A stretch of 62,485 nucleotides of DNA, taken from assembly GCA_026416815.1 (NCBI GenBank), contig JAOAEJ010000090.1, forward strand, positions 1 through 62,485, written 5' to 3'. Source of the DNA: Clostridia bacterium. Its GTDB lineage: Bacteria > Bacillota > Clostridia > Acetivibrionales > DSM-2933. The position numbers were made by a program, and so were the translations under genes. Of the stretch, positions 11,317-21,654 are shown in pieces; positions within the stretch are counted from its first letter, which is position 1, and each line of letters starts with the position of its first letter. The notes beneath the pieces are model-generated. The model ran no database searches and had not been told where the DNA came from. It was given only the letters and a program-made list of their open reading frames with translations.

Positions 11317-11814
11317 CTATTCTATAAATACCTTTCTTGGTATATATGCTTTAAAAGCCTCAAGCATTTTTATGCTGGGTTCGAAGAACAATACCGTCTT
11401 TTGCCCTTTGTAATTAAGTGCTGCAAAATATATATCAGGTGAATTAGGTGAGCTTACTGCTGTTATCCTATTTTTTATCTCTTTGAATTCCTGAGTGTAT
11501 TTATCGCTTTTAAGCCTTGCAATTATATCAAACTCTTTGCAGCTTGCGCTAAATATCCTTGTTCTTTTTCGTTTAGCAATTATCTTGTCTATATCCAGTT
11601 CGCCGCTGGTTACAGCGTATTCAAATTCAATATTTTTCTTCCTGATTAAAAGGTATGCTCCATATGTAATACCCATTGCCAGCGGAAGATTTAAAAAACG
11701 TATAGGCAAAAAGTAGGTGATTAGAATAAGTCCAACAATAGATATGGTAAATATATATATATAGTCCTCTAACCTCTTTTTTCTTTTTATTATCTTTTCT
11801 ATAAAAACGTCCAT
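11317..11814 (-). CDS. Small membrane protein, DUF6106-like
   Basis: A 165-residue protein with two adjacent membrane helices at about 20-60 (IYIFTISIVGLILITYFLPI and LPLAMGITYGAYLLI) and a cytosolic C-terminal domain of about 100 residues. It resembles a clostridial family of unknown function that I recall as DUF6106; the name should be checked. RBS AGGAGG precedes ATG at 11814. It lies between the GH18 gene and the PilZ gene, all co-directional with short gaps. No function can be assigned. Confidence 0.6.
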   Translation of the reverse strand: MDVFIEKIIKRKKRLEDYIYIFTISIVGLILITYFLPIRFLNLPLAMGITYGAYLLIRKKNIEFEYAVTSGELDIDKIIAKRKRTRIFSASCKEFDIIARLKSDKYTQEFKEIKNRITAVSSPNSPDIYFAALNYKGQKTVLFFEPSIKMLEAFKAYIPRKVFIE

Positions 11815-11931
11815 CGAGCGTCCTCCTGATATTGTGCAATTTCTGAAATCTCCAGTAATTTCACATTGATTTTATCATATACTAAATCTACCCGCAATAT
11901 ATTAGTTATTTGCACTATAGGTAGGTGTCAT

Positions 11932-12972
11932 TTATAAATACTTGATAACTTCCTGTTCAAATTCGTTGCAGATTAGGGGCTTGTACAGTATGTTGGTATT
12001 AGAGACAGATAATTCTATTTCGCCTTCCTTTTCAGCGTAGCTCAATGGAATTATTAATATAACATTTATATTAGGGAAATTTACTTTTATATTCTCTATC
12101 ATATCGGTTACATCATCATTTACAGAATCGCCATCAATTATTACTATTTTAGGCTTTTCCTCTATAAAGAAATCAATATGGAATCTAAAATTATGGAAAA
12201 TATCATAGTTTTCCGCTCCAAGCTTAGCAAGGATCTCTCTTATCTCATAGCTTTCTTCTGCATCGTTGCTGAATATGGCAATTTTCGTATCTATATATGA
12301 CTCGCTTTTTTTTGTATATTCTCTCAGTATATTTAAAGATTTAAAATAGCTTTTCTCATATTCGGTTATTACATTATTAATTATTTCAAGGTTATTGTCG
12401 GAAATCTCTACAAACTGAACCCCGTAGCTATATCCATCCTTCAACTGTGACTTTCTCATTATCTTCGCAAGAGCTCTAAAGCTTCCCTCTGGTTTAATAG
12501 CTATATGTATGTTCACAGTAGAATTAGCTTCTATATCAGCATTGGTAGTAACCATTGCTCCGCCCTTGCTTATATTTTTAACAGTACCGAGACTATCTAC
12601 GCCACCATCGACTATAACATCAGCTTTCAGGTCGGTATCAAAACGCATATATTTCCTAAGGTTATAATACTTTTGCGCAAGTAAAAATTTTATTGCTATT
12701 GTATTATCACCAAATGAATTATTTTTTTCGGTCTCACCTCTTACAAGGAATTCGTAGCCCTGCCTTTGAAACTTTAAAAGAGTCTCTTCCCCACTTGGTA
12801 TAAGTATGCTTTCTTCTTTTAAAAATTCTGCAATCAGTACTACATTATCCTCTTCCACATATAGTACCGGTGCAACGGACCACGCCTCTTCACCCTTGAA
12901 CTTTATTTTCACCAAATTTATGTACTGCATTACACTAAACAACTCTGTATTATTAACTGTTATTATACTCAT
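11932..12972 (-). CDS. PilZ-domain protein with a C-terminal receiver-like domain
   Basis: A 346-residue cytosolic protein. An N-terminal YcgR-like region (1-100) precedes a PilZ domain with the two c-di-GMP contact motifs intact: RKYMR near 106-110 and NISKGG near 133-138. From about 228 to the end it folds like a response-regulator receiver: strand, acidic pair (SNDAEE), IVIIDGDS with a candidate phospho-acceptor Asp, and a terminal YKP lysine, but the usual Ser/Thr switch position reads IIPL. I chose ATG at 12972 because AAGGAG is at correct spacing, rather than TTG two codons upstream. It probably senses c-di-GMP; the output is unknown. Confidence 0.82.
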   Translation of the reverse strand: MSIITVNNTELFSVMQYINLVKIKFKGEEAWSVAPVLYVEEDNVVLIAEFLKEESILIPSGEETLLKFQRQGYEFLVRGETEKNNSFGDNTIAIKFLLAQKYYNLRKYMRFDTDLKADVIVDGGVDSLGTVKNISKGGAMVTTNADIEANSTVNIHIAIKPEGSFRALAKIMRKSQLKDGYSYGVQFVEISDNNLEIINNVITEYEKSYFKSLNILREYTKKSESYIDTKIAIFSNDAEESYEIREILAKLGAENYDIFHNFRFHIDFFIEEKPKIVIIDGDSVNDDVTDMIENIKVNFPNINVILIIPLSYAEKEGEIELSVSNTNILYKPLICNEFEQEVIKYL

Positions 12973-13088
12973 GTCCAATCTCCTTCTAGTAATAGTAATT
13001 AGTACATTTTTAAATTTTATGTACTGTAATGCTAGCGGTACATGGTATTATTTTATACTTAAATTGCTCCTGTGTGAAGTCAAAAAAT

Positions 13089-13116
13089 AAAAGCCCATGA
13101 TTTCTCATGAGCTTTT
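13089..13116 (-). terminator. groESL terminator
   Basis: Hairpin arms AAAAGCCCATGA and TCATGAGCTTTT around TTTC. On the minus strand the stem contains one G-U pair and is followed by ATTTTTTG. It lies just after the groL stop. Confidence 0.85.
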
Positions 13117-13137
13117 CTGTTTTCCAGTGTATGGCTC

Positions 13138-14781
<1,644 letters not shown>

Positions 14782-14817
14782 TTAGAAACTCTATTTTTAG
14801 ATAGTTTAGAAATGGAA

Positions 14818-15117
<300 letters not shown>

Positions 15118-15133
15118 TTAATTTTGCATCTTA

Positions 15134-15160
15134 TTAGCACTCATCTCTATCGAGTGCTAA
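15134..15160 (-). promoter_or_regulatory. CIRCE operator of groESL
   Basis: A perfect TTAGCACTC - 9 bases - GAGTGCTAA inverted repeat, the HrcA-binding heat-shock operator. It lies 31 bases upstream of the groS start. AT-rich sequence at 15165-15215 must hold the promoter; several -10-like hexamers overlap there, so I do not assign one. Confidence 0.97.
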
Positions 15161-15378
15161 TCACGTATATAATATTAATATATTATCCAAAATTTAAGCA
15201 AATATGTGTTTTAAGAGAATTACATCGATATCAGCCAATATAGCCCATCATTACCATATAGGTTCTGATTTCATGCTATTACTCTGTTTTTCTGCCCAAT
15301 CCAGCACTACTGTATGTGTTCCAGCACCGTTATTCATAGTTCCCCATTAAAAAAATAATATACACTTAAATGTATAAA

Positions 15379-15413
15379 TGGTATAGACAGCTGGATTTAT
15401 GCTGCCTATACCA
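15379..15413 (-). terminator. Terminator of the TPR gene
   Basis: Inverted repeat GGTATAGACAGC with GCTGCCTATACC. On the minus strand it begins a few bases after the stop codon and is followed by ATTTATACATTT, so the T-run is weak. Confidence 0.6.
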
Positions 15414-15417
15414 TTCT

Positions 15418-16842
15418 CTACTTTACTAGGTCTTCAATTACTTTTGTTATTAATGAAAGAGACACTTTATATTTCTTTGCAAGCTTGGCTTTTGAAACCC
15501 TTATAAGGTGAAGGTTGCAATAGATGTATTCTAGCGCCGCAGCCCATGCCTCCCTCTTGGTTACCACAGGGACATTTTCAGGTCGTATCCTTGTCACAAA
15601 ATTCATAAAAATATCCCTTAGTTCACTTCTGTAGGTCTGTCGGTAAATAAACTCCCTGTTCTCAACTGCACAGTCTATAATGGCTTCCCATTCCTTCTTC
15701 CATATTTCTTTTGACTTCTTGGATTTAACCTTTATTTTTGGCGTATTTACCGCTAAAGCCGTATCCCATGCGGCCTCCTCCTCAGATTCAGGAAATGGAG
15801 GAAGTCTCTCTGTATACTGCAGTTCCTCGTACTCTCTCAGTCCATTTTTTACTTCAAAGTTTATGTTCATACAGCAGTTTATAATTTCCTCATGCTCCGG
15901 AAATAGCTTTTCCATGCTGCTCCAAATCTCTTCGGCTTTATCATGCTGTTTTAAGTTGTAATAAGCAATTGCAAGCATTTGAAGTAAAACTGCATTTTTG
16001 TCATACTTTATATGCTTTGTTAAAACTTTTACCAATCTGGAGTGTTCACTCAGTAGTGCGTAGGTAAAAAGCAAATCCATTAGTTGTGTTTTTGTTCTTA
16101 TTTCAACCTTTGACAGTATATTTAGCTGCTGCTTATAAAGTGCATTCTCCCTTGTACTGGTAAAAAATACGGCAAGATTGCGCAGAGCACGTATATTGGA
16201 CGGCTCAAGCTTCAAAACGCTTCTTGCCAAGCTTATGGCTTTATCTAAGTTATTTTTATAAAAGTAGGCAAGCGAAAGTTCAATTCTGGGAGATATAAGC
16301 TCCGGCTCATGTTCAACTGCTTTCTCTAATTTAGAACAAGCTGCCTCATAATTTTCCTCATCAATAAGCTTTTTAGCCTCGCTTACAAGCCTTGTCACTA
16401 TCTTGCTTTTCCTTGTACTCAAACCTACATCATCATACATCTGCAAGTAACTTAATATATCATATGCCTCTTCAATAAACTGTCCCTCAGGATCTATGTA
16501 CACATATTTCTCGAAACATTCCTTTGCTTTTTTCAAATTTCCTGAGTCAAAATAGTTGCAGCCCATTCCGAAGTAACATTCTCTAATAGTCGGATCTATA
16601 TTTATCAATATATCGGTTAAAACTTTATTTGACTTATCCGTTTCCTTTAATTCTGAAAGCACACATGCATAATTAAATTTATAATCTGCCTCAAACGGCT
16701 CCAACTTCACGGCCTTTTCCAAATACTTTAACGCGTTGGTAAATTGCTTTTTGCTAATGTACCTCATTCCTACCCGAAAGTAGAACTCCGGATCGTCTCT
16801 ATATACGTCTATTTCATATACATTTCTTTTTTTGGGTTTCAA
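15418..16842 (-). CDS. Tetratricopeptide-repeat protein
   Basis: A 474-residue soluble protein. Residues about 15-135 and 170-240 contain TPR units (YFRVGMRYISKKQFTNALKY, YFGMGCNYFDSGNLKKAKEC, ISPRIELSLAYFYKNNLDKA), and further degenerate repeats follow to about 320. The last 120 residues are not TPR: they are rich in Trp and basic residues and end in a short helix-turn-helix-like segment (KAKLAKKYKVSLSLITKVIED). TPR arrays mediate protein contacts; the partner is not indicated. The start TTG at 16842 has AAGGTGGTGA upstream. It is a single-gene unit between groESL and the AlbA-type gene. Confidence 0.72.
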   Translation of the reverse strand: MKPKKRNVYEIDVYRDDPEFYFRVGMRYISKKQFTNALKYLEKAVKLEPFEADYKFNYACVLSELKETDKSNKVLTDILINIDPTIRECYFGMGCNYFDSGNLKKAKECFEKYVYIDPEGQFIEEAYDILSYLQMYDDVGLSTRKSKIVTRLVSEAKKLIDEENYEAACSKLEKAVEHEPELISPRIELSLAYFYKNNLDKAISLARSVLKLEPSNIRALRNLAVFFTSTRENALYKQQLNILSKVEIRTKTQLMDLLFTYALLSEHSRLVKVLTKHIKYDKNAVLLQMLAIAYYNLKQHDKAEEIWSSMEKLFPEHEEIINCCMNINFEVKNGLREYEELQYTERLPPFPESEEEAAWDTALAVNTPKIKVKSKKSKEIWKKEWEAIIDCAVENREFIYRQTYRSELRDIFMNFVTRIRPENVPVVTKREAWAAALEYIYCNLHLIRVSKAKLAKKYKVSLSLITKVIEDLVK

Positions 16843-16982
16843 TTTTTATCACCACCTTAGTTGCATAGAGCAACTACATCTAAACACTAATAAAATTGTT
16901 AGCAGCATAATTACACACTACTTTCTTGAGAACTAACTATAGCTCCTCATTATCACCCACACCAGTGATTCCCCAAAATTTT

Positions 16983-17007
16983 AGCAAGGCTTATATCACG
17001 CCTTGCT
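16983..17007 (-). terminator. Terminator of the AlbA/ATPase gene
   Basis: Perfect 8-bp stem AGCAAGGC / GCCTTGCT with a 9-base loop. On the minus strand it is followed by AAAATTTTGG. It lies about 20 bases after the stop codon. Confidence 0.6.
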
Positions 17008-17026
17008 GTAAATAGTTAAAACTTAT

Positions 17027-18160
17027 CTATCTTCTCCTGGGTAGTATTACTTTAAATAGATTTTGAGCTCCTATATTCAAAAACTTAACTTCACCTATAT
17101 CTTCAAAAGCCTTTTTGATACGCAGCATCCCTATGCCTGATTTCATAAATCGCTTCTTGGTATCCAATGTAAGAAGCCTTTGATAAAGCCATGGATTTCT
17201 GCGGTCCGGGTTATTTTCTTTTATAAATCTATACACACTGTTACTGGATATTAGTGCTCCAGGGTTACTTACCTCTATGTTCTTTTGATTAACAGTAATA
17301 GTTATTCCCCTGGAATTGTCCAAATAATCCCTATGTACCAATGCATTGGCTACTGCCTCATATACTGCTTCTACAGGATAATCCCTGTCCCTTATTGTCC
17401 TTTCAAGATAAAGGGAGGCTTTATCCAGCATACTTAATATATTTCCGTAAAAACAGTGTACCTCTTCATTATATGTGGCCTTTATATATACATGGGGCAG
17501 AAATAGTGATGGATTCTTTCCGAATAGCAGCATTCCCCCAATGGTAGGGTGATACCCTGCCCCGTCAAACTTTTGTCCGATTATCCCCATGGCCTCAAGC
17601 AAAACTTCGCTCGGATTTTCACTTATTACATTCATGTTTGTAAAGTACTGTTTTATAAGTTCGAAATCCAACTCGCTTATATCTGCATTTTTTAGTATTA
17701 CCGTTTCGTATGTCATTAAGCCGTTTTCTTGTAGAAGGTTGGCAATTTCGCTTCTCCTTGCCGTATCAGTGGTTGAACCCCTTCTTATATAGAATGCACC
17801 GTTCTGTATCATTTGATGGGGTTGATGGGCACTTCTATAAACAGTTAGAATCGCCAACACTTTACCTTGTACTTCCGCAAAATCGATAGAAATAGGTACG
17901 GGAGGATCACAGCGATTATAAATAACTTGCTGTATCTGCTCCTCTTTAAATTTCCCAGGGTCAATACCCACTATTTTTTTTGTCTTATCCTCTACTCCAA
18001 ATATTATATAACCTCGCCCTCCCCTTGAGTTTGCAATGGAAATAACATCCTTGGTCAGCTCCTTTTTCTCGCTTTCGGTGCACAAACTCAAGGTAGCTTT
18101 AAAATCAAGCTTTGGTCCTTCTTCCTGTTTTAACAGTTTCTTTAGCTTGTTCCTATCCAA
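17027..18160 (-). CDS. AlbA_2 (Schlafen-like) domain protein with a RecG-type HATPase C-terminus
   Basis: A 377-residue protein. The N-terminal AlbA_2 domain covers about 1-125 (EGPKLDFKATLSLC, then SIANSRGGRGYIIFGVEDKT), a putative nucleic-acid-binding module. The C-terminal half carries a GHKL-like segment with the signature EAVANALVHRDY (about 263-274) followed by NPGAL. Such proteins are often annotated as transcriptional regulators or ATP-dependent helicase-related, but experimental function is scarce. The start TTG at 18160 has GGAGGG at 7 bases. It may be co-transcribed with the Cys-rich gene upstream (75-base gap). Confidence 0.78.
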   Translation of the reverse strand: MDRNKLKKLLKQEEGPKLDFKATLSLCTESEKKELTKDVISIANSRGGRGYIIFGVEDKTKKIVGIDPGKFKEEQIQQVIYNRCDPPVPISIDFAEVQGKVLAILTVYRSAHQPHQMIQNGAFYIRRGSTTDTARRSEIANLLQENGLMTYETVILKNADISELDFELIKQYFTNMNVISENPSEVLLEAMGIIGQKFDGAGYHPTIGGMLLFGKNPSLFLPHVYIKATYNEEVHCFYGNILSMLDKASLYLERTIRDRDYPVEAVYEAVANALVHRDYLDNSRGITITVNQKNIEVSNPGALISSNSVYRFIKENNPDRRNPWLYQRLLTLDTKKRFMKSGIGMLRIKKAFEDIGEVKFLNIGAQNLFKVILPRRR

Positions 18161-18235
18161 AGCATATCCCTCCAGAGACAGGTAGAGTAGTATTATTGAT
18201 TTCCCGTTTTGAAAATCTTTTTTCGATATGTATCC

Positions 18236-18436
18236 TTACCCATTATTCCTAACAGTTTTAATAAAGTTTGCTATACTTCTGTCATAGGTTTTTTCAGCTT
18301 CCGGTGTAAAAAAGCACCCTGGTAGCTCTCCATTGGAACGATGGTGTTCTACACAGGCACAACATGCACCTCTTCTGCTGCATGTGAGGTCTGTACATGC
18401 ACACTTTGCCTTATTTTTTTCTAAAACACAATCCAT
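18236..18436 (-). CDS. Cysteine-rich small protein, DUF6485-like
   Basis: A protein of about 66 residues. It has two CxC/CxxC clusters in the first 35 residues (CACTDLTCSRRGACCACVEHH), which could bind zinc or an iron-sulfur centre. It matches the pattern of a clostridial family I recall as DUF6485. ATG at 18436 is chosen over the upstream TTG at 18454 because a G6 Shine-Dalgarno-like run lies between them. It is 40 bases downstream of hisIE and co-directional, so it probably shares that transcript. Function unknown. Confidence 0.7.
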   Translation of the reverse strand: MDCVLEKNKAKCACTDLTCSRRGACCACVEHHRSNGELPGCFFTPEAEKTYDRSIANFIKTVRNNG

Positions 18437-18476
18437 TACTGTTTTGCCCCCCAATCAAATTGCTGCATATTCCCTA

Positions 18477-19136
18477 TTAACGGCGTCCTTTTAATTCATT
18501 AAAAATGTCATCAGGCGTTACACCCTGCTCTACCATAAGTACAAACAAATGGTAAATGAGATCGGAAATTTCATACCTTACTTCATCTTTCGATCTATTT
18601 TTTGATGCTATGATAACCTCAGCTGCTTCTTCTCCTACTTTTTTGAGCATTTTGTCAAGTCCCTTGGTAAAAAGGTAGTTGGTATACGAACCTTCCTTGG
18701 GATTTATAGTCCTATCTACTATTACGTCATATACCTCCTGAAGCACCTTGGAGTTATCTGCATAGACCTTTTGTGCATCAAATACGGTATCCGATGTCTC
18801 TTTTAGTACTCCACCCTGTATCTCTCTATAGAAACAGCTATAATGCCCTGTATGACATGCCGCTTCTACCTGCTCAACCTTTATCAATAATGTATCTCCA
18901 TCACAATCTGTACTAATGGATTTAACTTTTTGGTTGTGACCTGAAGTTTCACCCTTTAACCATAGCTTCTGCCTGCTTCTGCTCCAGTAATGGGCTAAAC
19001 CTGTTTCCATTGTTTTCTCAAGAGCTTCTTTATTCATATATGCCATCATCAGCACTTCGTTTGTTTTATAATCCTGTGCTATTACAGGAACCAGACCTTT
19101 ATCGTCAAATTTCAGTTCTTTAAGTATTTCTTCCAT
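18477..19136 (-). CDS. hisIE: Bifunctional phosphoribosyl-AMP cyclohydrolase / phosphoribosyl-ATP pyrophosphatase
   Basis: A 219-residue fusion for steps 2 and 3 of histidine synthesis. HisI (1-110) has the metal-binding motif DCDGDT and the [14 protein letters not shown] segment. HisE (about 125-219) has [20 protein letters not shown] and [15 protein letters not shown] at 19136 has AAGGAG upstream. Unlike the other his genes it sits behind a terminator at the hisF end and has its own sigma-A-like promoter, so it may be expressed partly independently. Confidence 0.97.
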   Translation of the reverse strand: MEEILKELKFDDKGLVPVIAQDYKTNEVLMMAYMNKEALEKTMETGLAHYWSRSRQKLWLKGETSGHNQKVKSISTDCDGDTLLIKVEQVEAACHTGHYSCFYREIQGGVLKETSDTVFDAQKVYADNSKVLQEVYDVIVDRTINPKEGSYTNYLFTKGLDKMLKKVGEEAAEVIIASKNRSKDEVRYEISDLIYHLFVLMVEQGVTPDDIFNELKGRR

Positions 19137-19171
19137 AGCTAATAACTCCTTACTAATATTTCTACGTAATT

Positions 19172-19200
19172 ATTATATTTTACATGCCCTTCTTTTACAA
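19172..19200 (-). promoter_or_regulatory. Sigma-A-type promoter for hisIE
   Basis: On the minus strand, TTGTAA at 19200-19195 and TATAAT at 19177-19172 are separated by 17 bases. It lies about 36 bases before the hisIE start and after the hisF terminator. Confidence 0.6.
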
Positions 19201-19279
19201 GTTAAACATTTTCTTTGCTTTCACAGTTATTGTATGATTTGTTGCATAGAATTCCTTTGGTACATTTTGGAGAAGGAAA

Positions 19280-19303
19280 AAGGCTGTAGATTGCTACAGC
19301 CTT
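19280..19303 (-). terminator. Terminator overlapping the hisF stop codon
   Basis: Perfect 10-bp stem AAGGCTGTAG / CTACAGCCTT with a 4-base loop, followed on the minus strand by TTTCC. The hisF stop (19294-19296) lies inside the hairpin, so a terminating ribosome could interfere with folding. Confidence 0.75.
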
Positions 19304-20055
19304 ACTTCTATTTGTTTTTCTTTAAGGTACTTCTTCAAATCCCTTATCTCCATTTCCCTGTAGTGAAATAATGAAGCTGCAAGTACAGCATCTGCTCTGC
19401 CCTCGGTGAGAGCTTCGTAGAAGTGTTCCATTGTACCGGCTCCCCCGGAGGCTATAACGGGAATTTTGACACTGTCAGATACAAGCCTTGTTAGCTCTAT
19501 ATCGTACCCGTTTTTTGTACCGTCACAATCCATACTGGTTAGCAGGATTTCCCCCGCTCCAAGCTTCGCAGCCTCAACTGCCCATTCAACTGCGTCCCTT
19601 CCGGTATTTACACGGCCGCCGTTTAAATATACCTCCCAGCCTTCACCATTCTGCCTTCTCTTCGCGTCTATTGCTACTACTACACACTGGCTCCCAAACC
19701 GCCACGCGGCTTCGGATATGAGCTCAGGACGTTTTAAAGCCGCAGAGTTTACCGAAATTTTATCTGCCCCTGCTTTCAGAATTTCTCTGAAGTCCTCTAC
19801 TGTCCTTATCCCTCCACCTACGGTGAATGGTATAAAAACCTGTTCGGCTACACGACTTACAACATCCAGCATGATACTTCTGGCATCGGAAGAAGCAGTA
19901 ATATCCAGGAAGGTAAGCTCATCAGCCCCGGCTTTATCGTAGATTGCCGCAATCTCTACCGGATCACCGGCATCTCTTATATTAACAAAGTTTACACCCT
20001 TTACAACCCTGCCCGCATGTACATCAAGACAGGGAATAATACGTTTTGTCAGCAT
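19294..20055 (-). CDS. hisF: Imidazole glycerol phosphate synthase, cyclase subunit
   Basis: A 253-residue (beta-alpha)8 barrel that uses ammonia from HisH to convert PRFAR to imidazole glycerol phosphate and AICAR. The catalytic aspartates lie in [16 protein letters not shown] (near 11) and VVVAIDAKR (near 130). The phosphate-binding GGG/ASGGAG motifs are present. Length is typical. It is 17 bases after hisA, and RBS GGGGCGG precedes ATG at 20055. The released AICAR links to the purC gene in the same cluster. Confidence 0.98.
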   Translation of the reverse strand: MLTKRIIPCLDVHAGRVVKGVNFVNIRDAGDPVEIAAIYDKAGADELTFLDITASSDARSIMLDVVSRVAEQVFIPFTVGGGIRTVEDFREILKAGADKISVNSAALKRPELISEAAWRFGSQCVVVAIDAKRRQNGEGWEVYLNGGRVNTGRDAVEWAVEAAKLGAGEILLTSMDCDGTKNGYDIELTRLVSDSVKIPVIASGGAGTMEHFYEALTEGRADAVLAASLFHYREMEIRDLKKYLKEKQIEVRL

Positions 20056-20072
20056 AATTACCGCCCCTTAAT

Positions 20073-20786
20073 TTACTTAGCGATTTCCAATGCCTGTTTC
20101 AAATCTACATCTCCTGTATAAAGAGCCTTGCCGACTATAACACCAGGCATTCCTATTTCTTTGAGGTTTTTAATGTCTTCGAGCTTACCTACACCGCCCG
20201 ACGCTATAACTTCCATGTTTACCGACTTAACCATTTCTTCCATAGCCTTTAAGTTCGGCCCCATAAGCATACCGTCTCTTGATATGTCGGTGTATATGAT
20301 GGTTTTTGCTCCAAGGTCCTGCATCCTTTTTGCAAAGTCAACTGCAGTGAAATCACTTGTCTGTTCCCAGCCTTCTATTGCTACCATGCCATCTTTTGCA
20401 TCTATTCCGATGACTATGTTATTTTCGAAGGTTTTGAGTGCCTTTTTTACAAGATCAGGGTTTTTAACCGCTGATGTACCTAGTATGACACGTTGCACTC
20501 CCTTACTTAGAAGCATTTCTATTGTCTCAATTGTCCTTATTCCGCCCCCAACTTGTACAGGGATTCCCAGACTCGCAGCCACTTCGCTGATTGCCTCGGC
20601 ATTCTGTGGCTCTCCAGTCCTTGCACCATCTAAATCTATGGCATGCAGGTAATGTGCTCCGAGTTGTTCCCACTTGAGTGCCATTTCAACCGGGCTATCG
20701 GAATAAACAGTCACATCGCTAAATCTTCCTTGTGACAGGCGCACACACTTTCCGTCTTTTATGTCAATAGCGGGATAAATTATCAT
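20073..20786 (-). CDS. hisA: ProFAR isomerase
   Basis: A 237-residue (beta-alpha)8 barrel that isomerises ProFAR to PRFAR in histidine synthesis. The catalytic aspartates are in YPAIDIKDGKCVRL (near 8) and IYTDISRDGM (near 130). Phosphate-binding loops GGGIRT and ASGGVG are present. RBS AGGAGG precedes ATG at 20786. It lies between hisH (14-base gap) and hisF (17-base gap). Confidence 0.98.
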   Translation of the reverse strand: MIIYPAIDIKDGKCVRLSQGRFSDVTVYSDSPVEMALKWEQLGAHYLHAIDLDGARTGEPQNAEAISEVAASLGIPVQVGGGIRTIETIEMLLSKGVQRVILGTSAVKNPDLVKKALKTFENNIVIGIDAKDGMVAIEGWEQTSDFTAVDFAKRMQDLGAKTIIYTDISRDGMLMGPNLKAMEEMVKSVNMEVIASGGVGKLEDIKNLKEIGMPGVIVGKALYTGDVDLKQALEIAK

Positions 20787-20800
20787 TTCTTTATATCCTC

Positions 20801-21412
20801 CTATATTGTTCCTACAAAGTTTTTAAGTATAGTTAATCCAACTTCACCGCTTTTTTCAGGGTGGAATTGAGTGGCGAATAGTTTTCCCTTTTCCACCGCG
20901 ACATCAAACTCAATACCATATCCTGTAGTTGCTGCTACAACCTCCCTATCTTCAGCAGTGAGGTAGTAAGAGTGGACAAAGTACACATATGGGTTTTGGG
21001 GTAGTCCTTTGAATAGTCTACATTCACCACTGGCATTTAGGGAATTCCATCCCATATGCGGAACCTTTAGGTCCATATCCAACGGGAGCTGTTTTATTGA
21101 CCCTTTTAGAATTCCTAGTCCTTCAACCCTTTTGCCACCTTCTTCACTGTAATCAAAAAGCAGCTGCATTCCAAGGCATATTCCAAGGAAAGTCTTGTTA
21201 TCACTTATAACTTTTTTAACTACTTCAACCATTCCGGCCTTTTCCAAGCTCATCATTGCATCGGCATAAGCTCCGACTCCGGGAAGTACCACTGCATCGG
21301 CATTTAAGATAAAATCTCTGTCAGAAGATACAACGGCTTCACTCCCAATAAATTGGAAAGCCTTTTCAACACTTTTTAAATTTCCAACTCCATAATCTAT
21401 TATAGCAATCAA
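20801..21412 (-). CDS. hisH: Imidazole glycerol phosphate synthase, glutaminase subunit
   Basis: A class I glutamine amidotransferase of about 203 residues that feeds ammonia to HisF. The nucleophile cysteine is in FLGICLGMQLLFD and the His-Glu pair in ATQFHPEKSG. The frame stays open 38 codons further upstream, but that part has no family similarity. I choose TTG at 21412, which gives the usual N-terminus (IAIIDYGVGNLKS) and has GGAG at 8 bases. It begins a hisHAF unit with its own promoter, behind the purC terminator. Confidence 0.95.
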   Translation of the reverse strand: MIAIIDYGVGNLKSVEKAFQFIGSEAVVSSDRDFILNADAVVLPGVGAYADAMMSLEKAGMVEVVKKVISDNKTFLGICLGMQLLFDYSEEGGKRVEGLGILKGSIKQLPLDMDLKVPHMGWNSLNASGECRLFKGLPQNPYVYFVHSYYLTAEDREVVAATTGYGIEFDVAVEKGKLFATQFHPEKSGEVGLTILKNFVGTI

Positions 21413-21428
21413 AATAATCACTCCATAG

Positions 21429-21445
21429 ACGCTGCTTGGCAGCGT
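21429..21445 (-). promoter_or_regulatory. Leader hairpin in front of hisH
   Basis: Perfect 7-bp stem ACGCTGC / GCAGCGT with a 3-base loop, ending about 5 bases before the GGAG of hisH. It could affect ribosome access or mRNA stability. There is no T-run, so it is not a terminator. Confidence 0.4.
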
Positions 21446-21502
21446 AAGACTGTTTTCGTATTCAGCGTGTTTTACAACTTCATTGTAGCCTGTAAGAAAG
21501 TG

Positions 21503-21530
21503 ATTATACCCTAAGGTAAACTCCATGCAA
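21503..21530 (-). promoter_or_regulatory. Sigma-A-type promoter for hisHAF
   Basis: On the minus strand, TTGCAT at 21530-21525 and TATAAT at 21508-21503 are separated by 16 bases. It lies between the purC terminator and hisH, giving a leader of about 85 bases. Confidence 0.5.
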
Positions 21531-21565
21531 GATTCATTTGATAATCTAATATTTATTATAAAAGC

Positions 21566-21590
21566 TATCGAGGCTTATACAGCCTCGATA
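21566..21590 (-). terminator. purC terminator
   Basis: Perfect 9-bp stem TATCGAGGC / GCCTCGATA with a 7-base loop. On the minus strand GCTTTTATAAT follows. It lies about 65 bases after the purC stop. Confidence 0.7.
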
Positions 21591-21654
21591 TATACTCATC
21601 TGAAAGTTTAAAATGCCTTGTTGGAATCACTTTATTACCATATCCAATAGCTTA

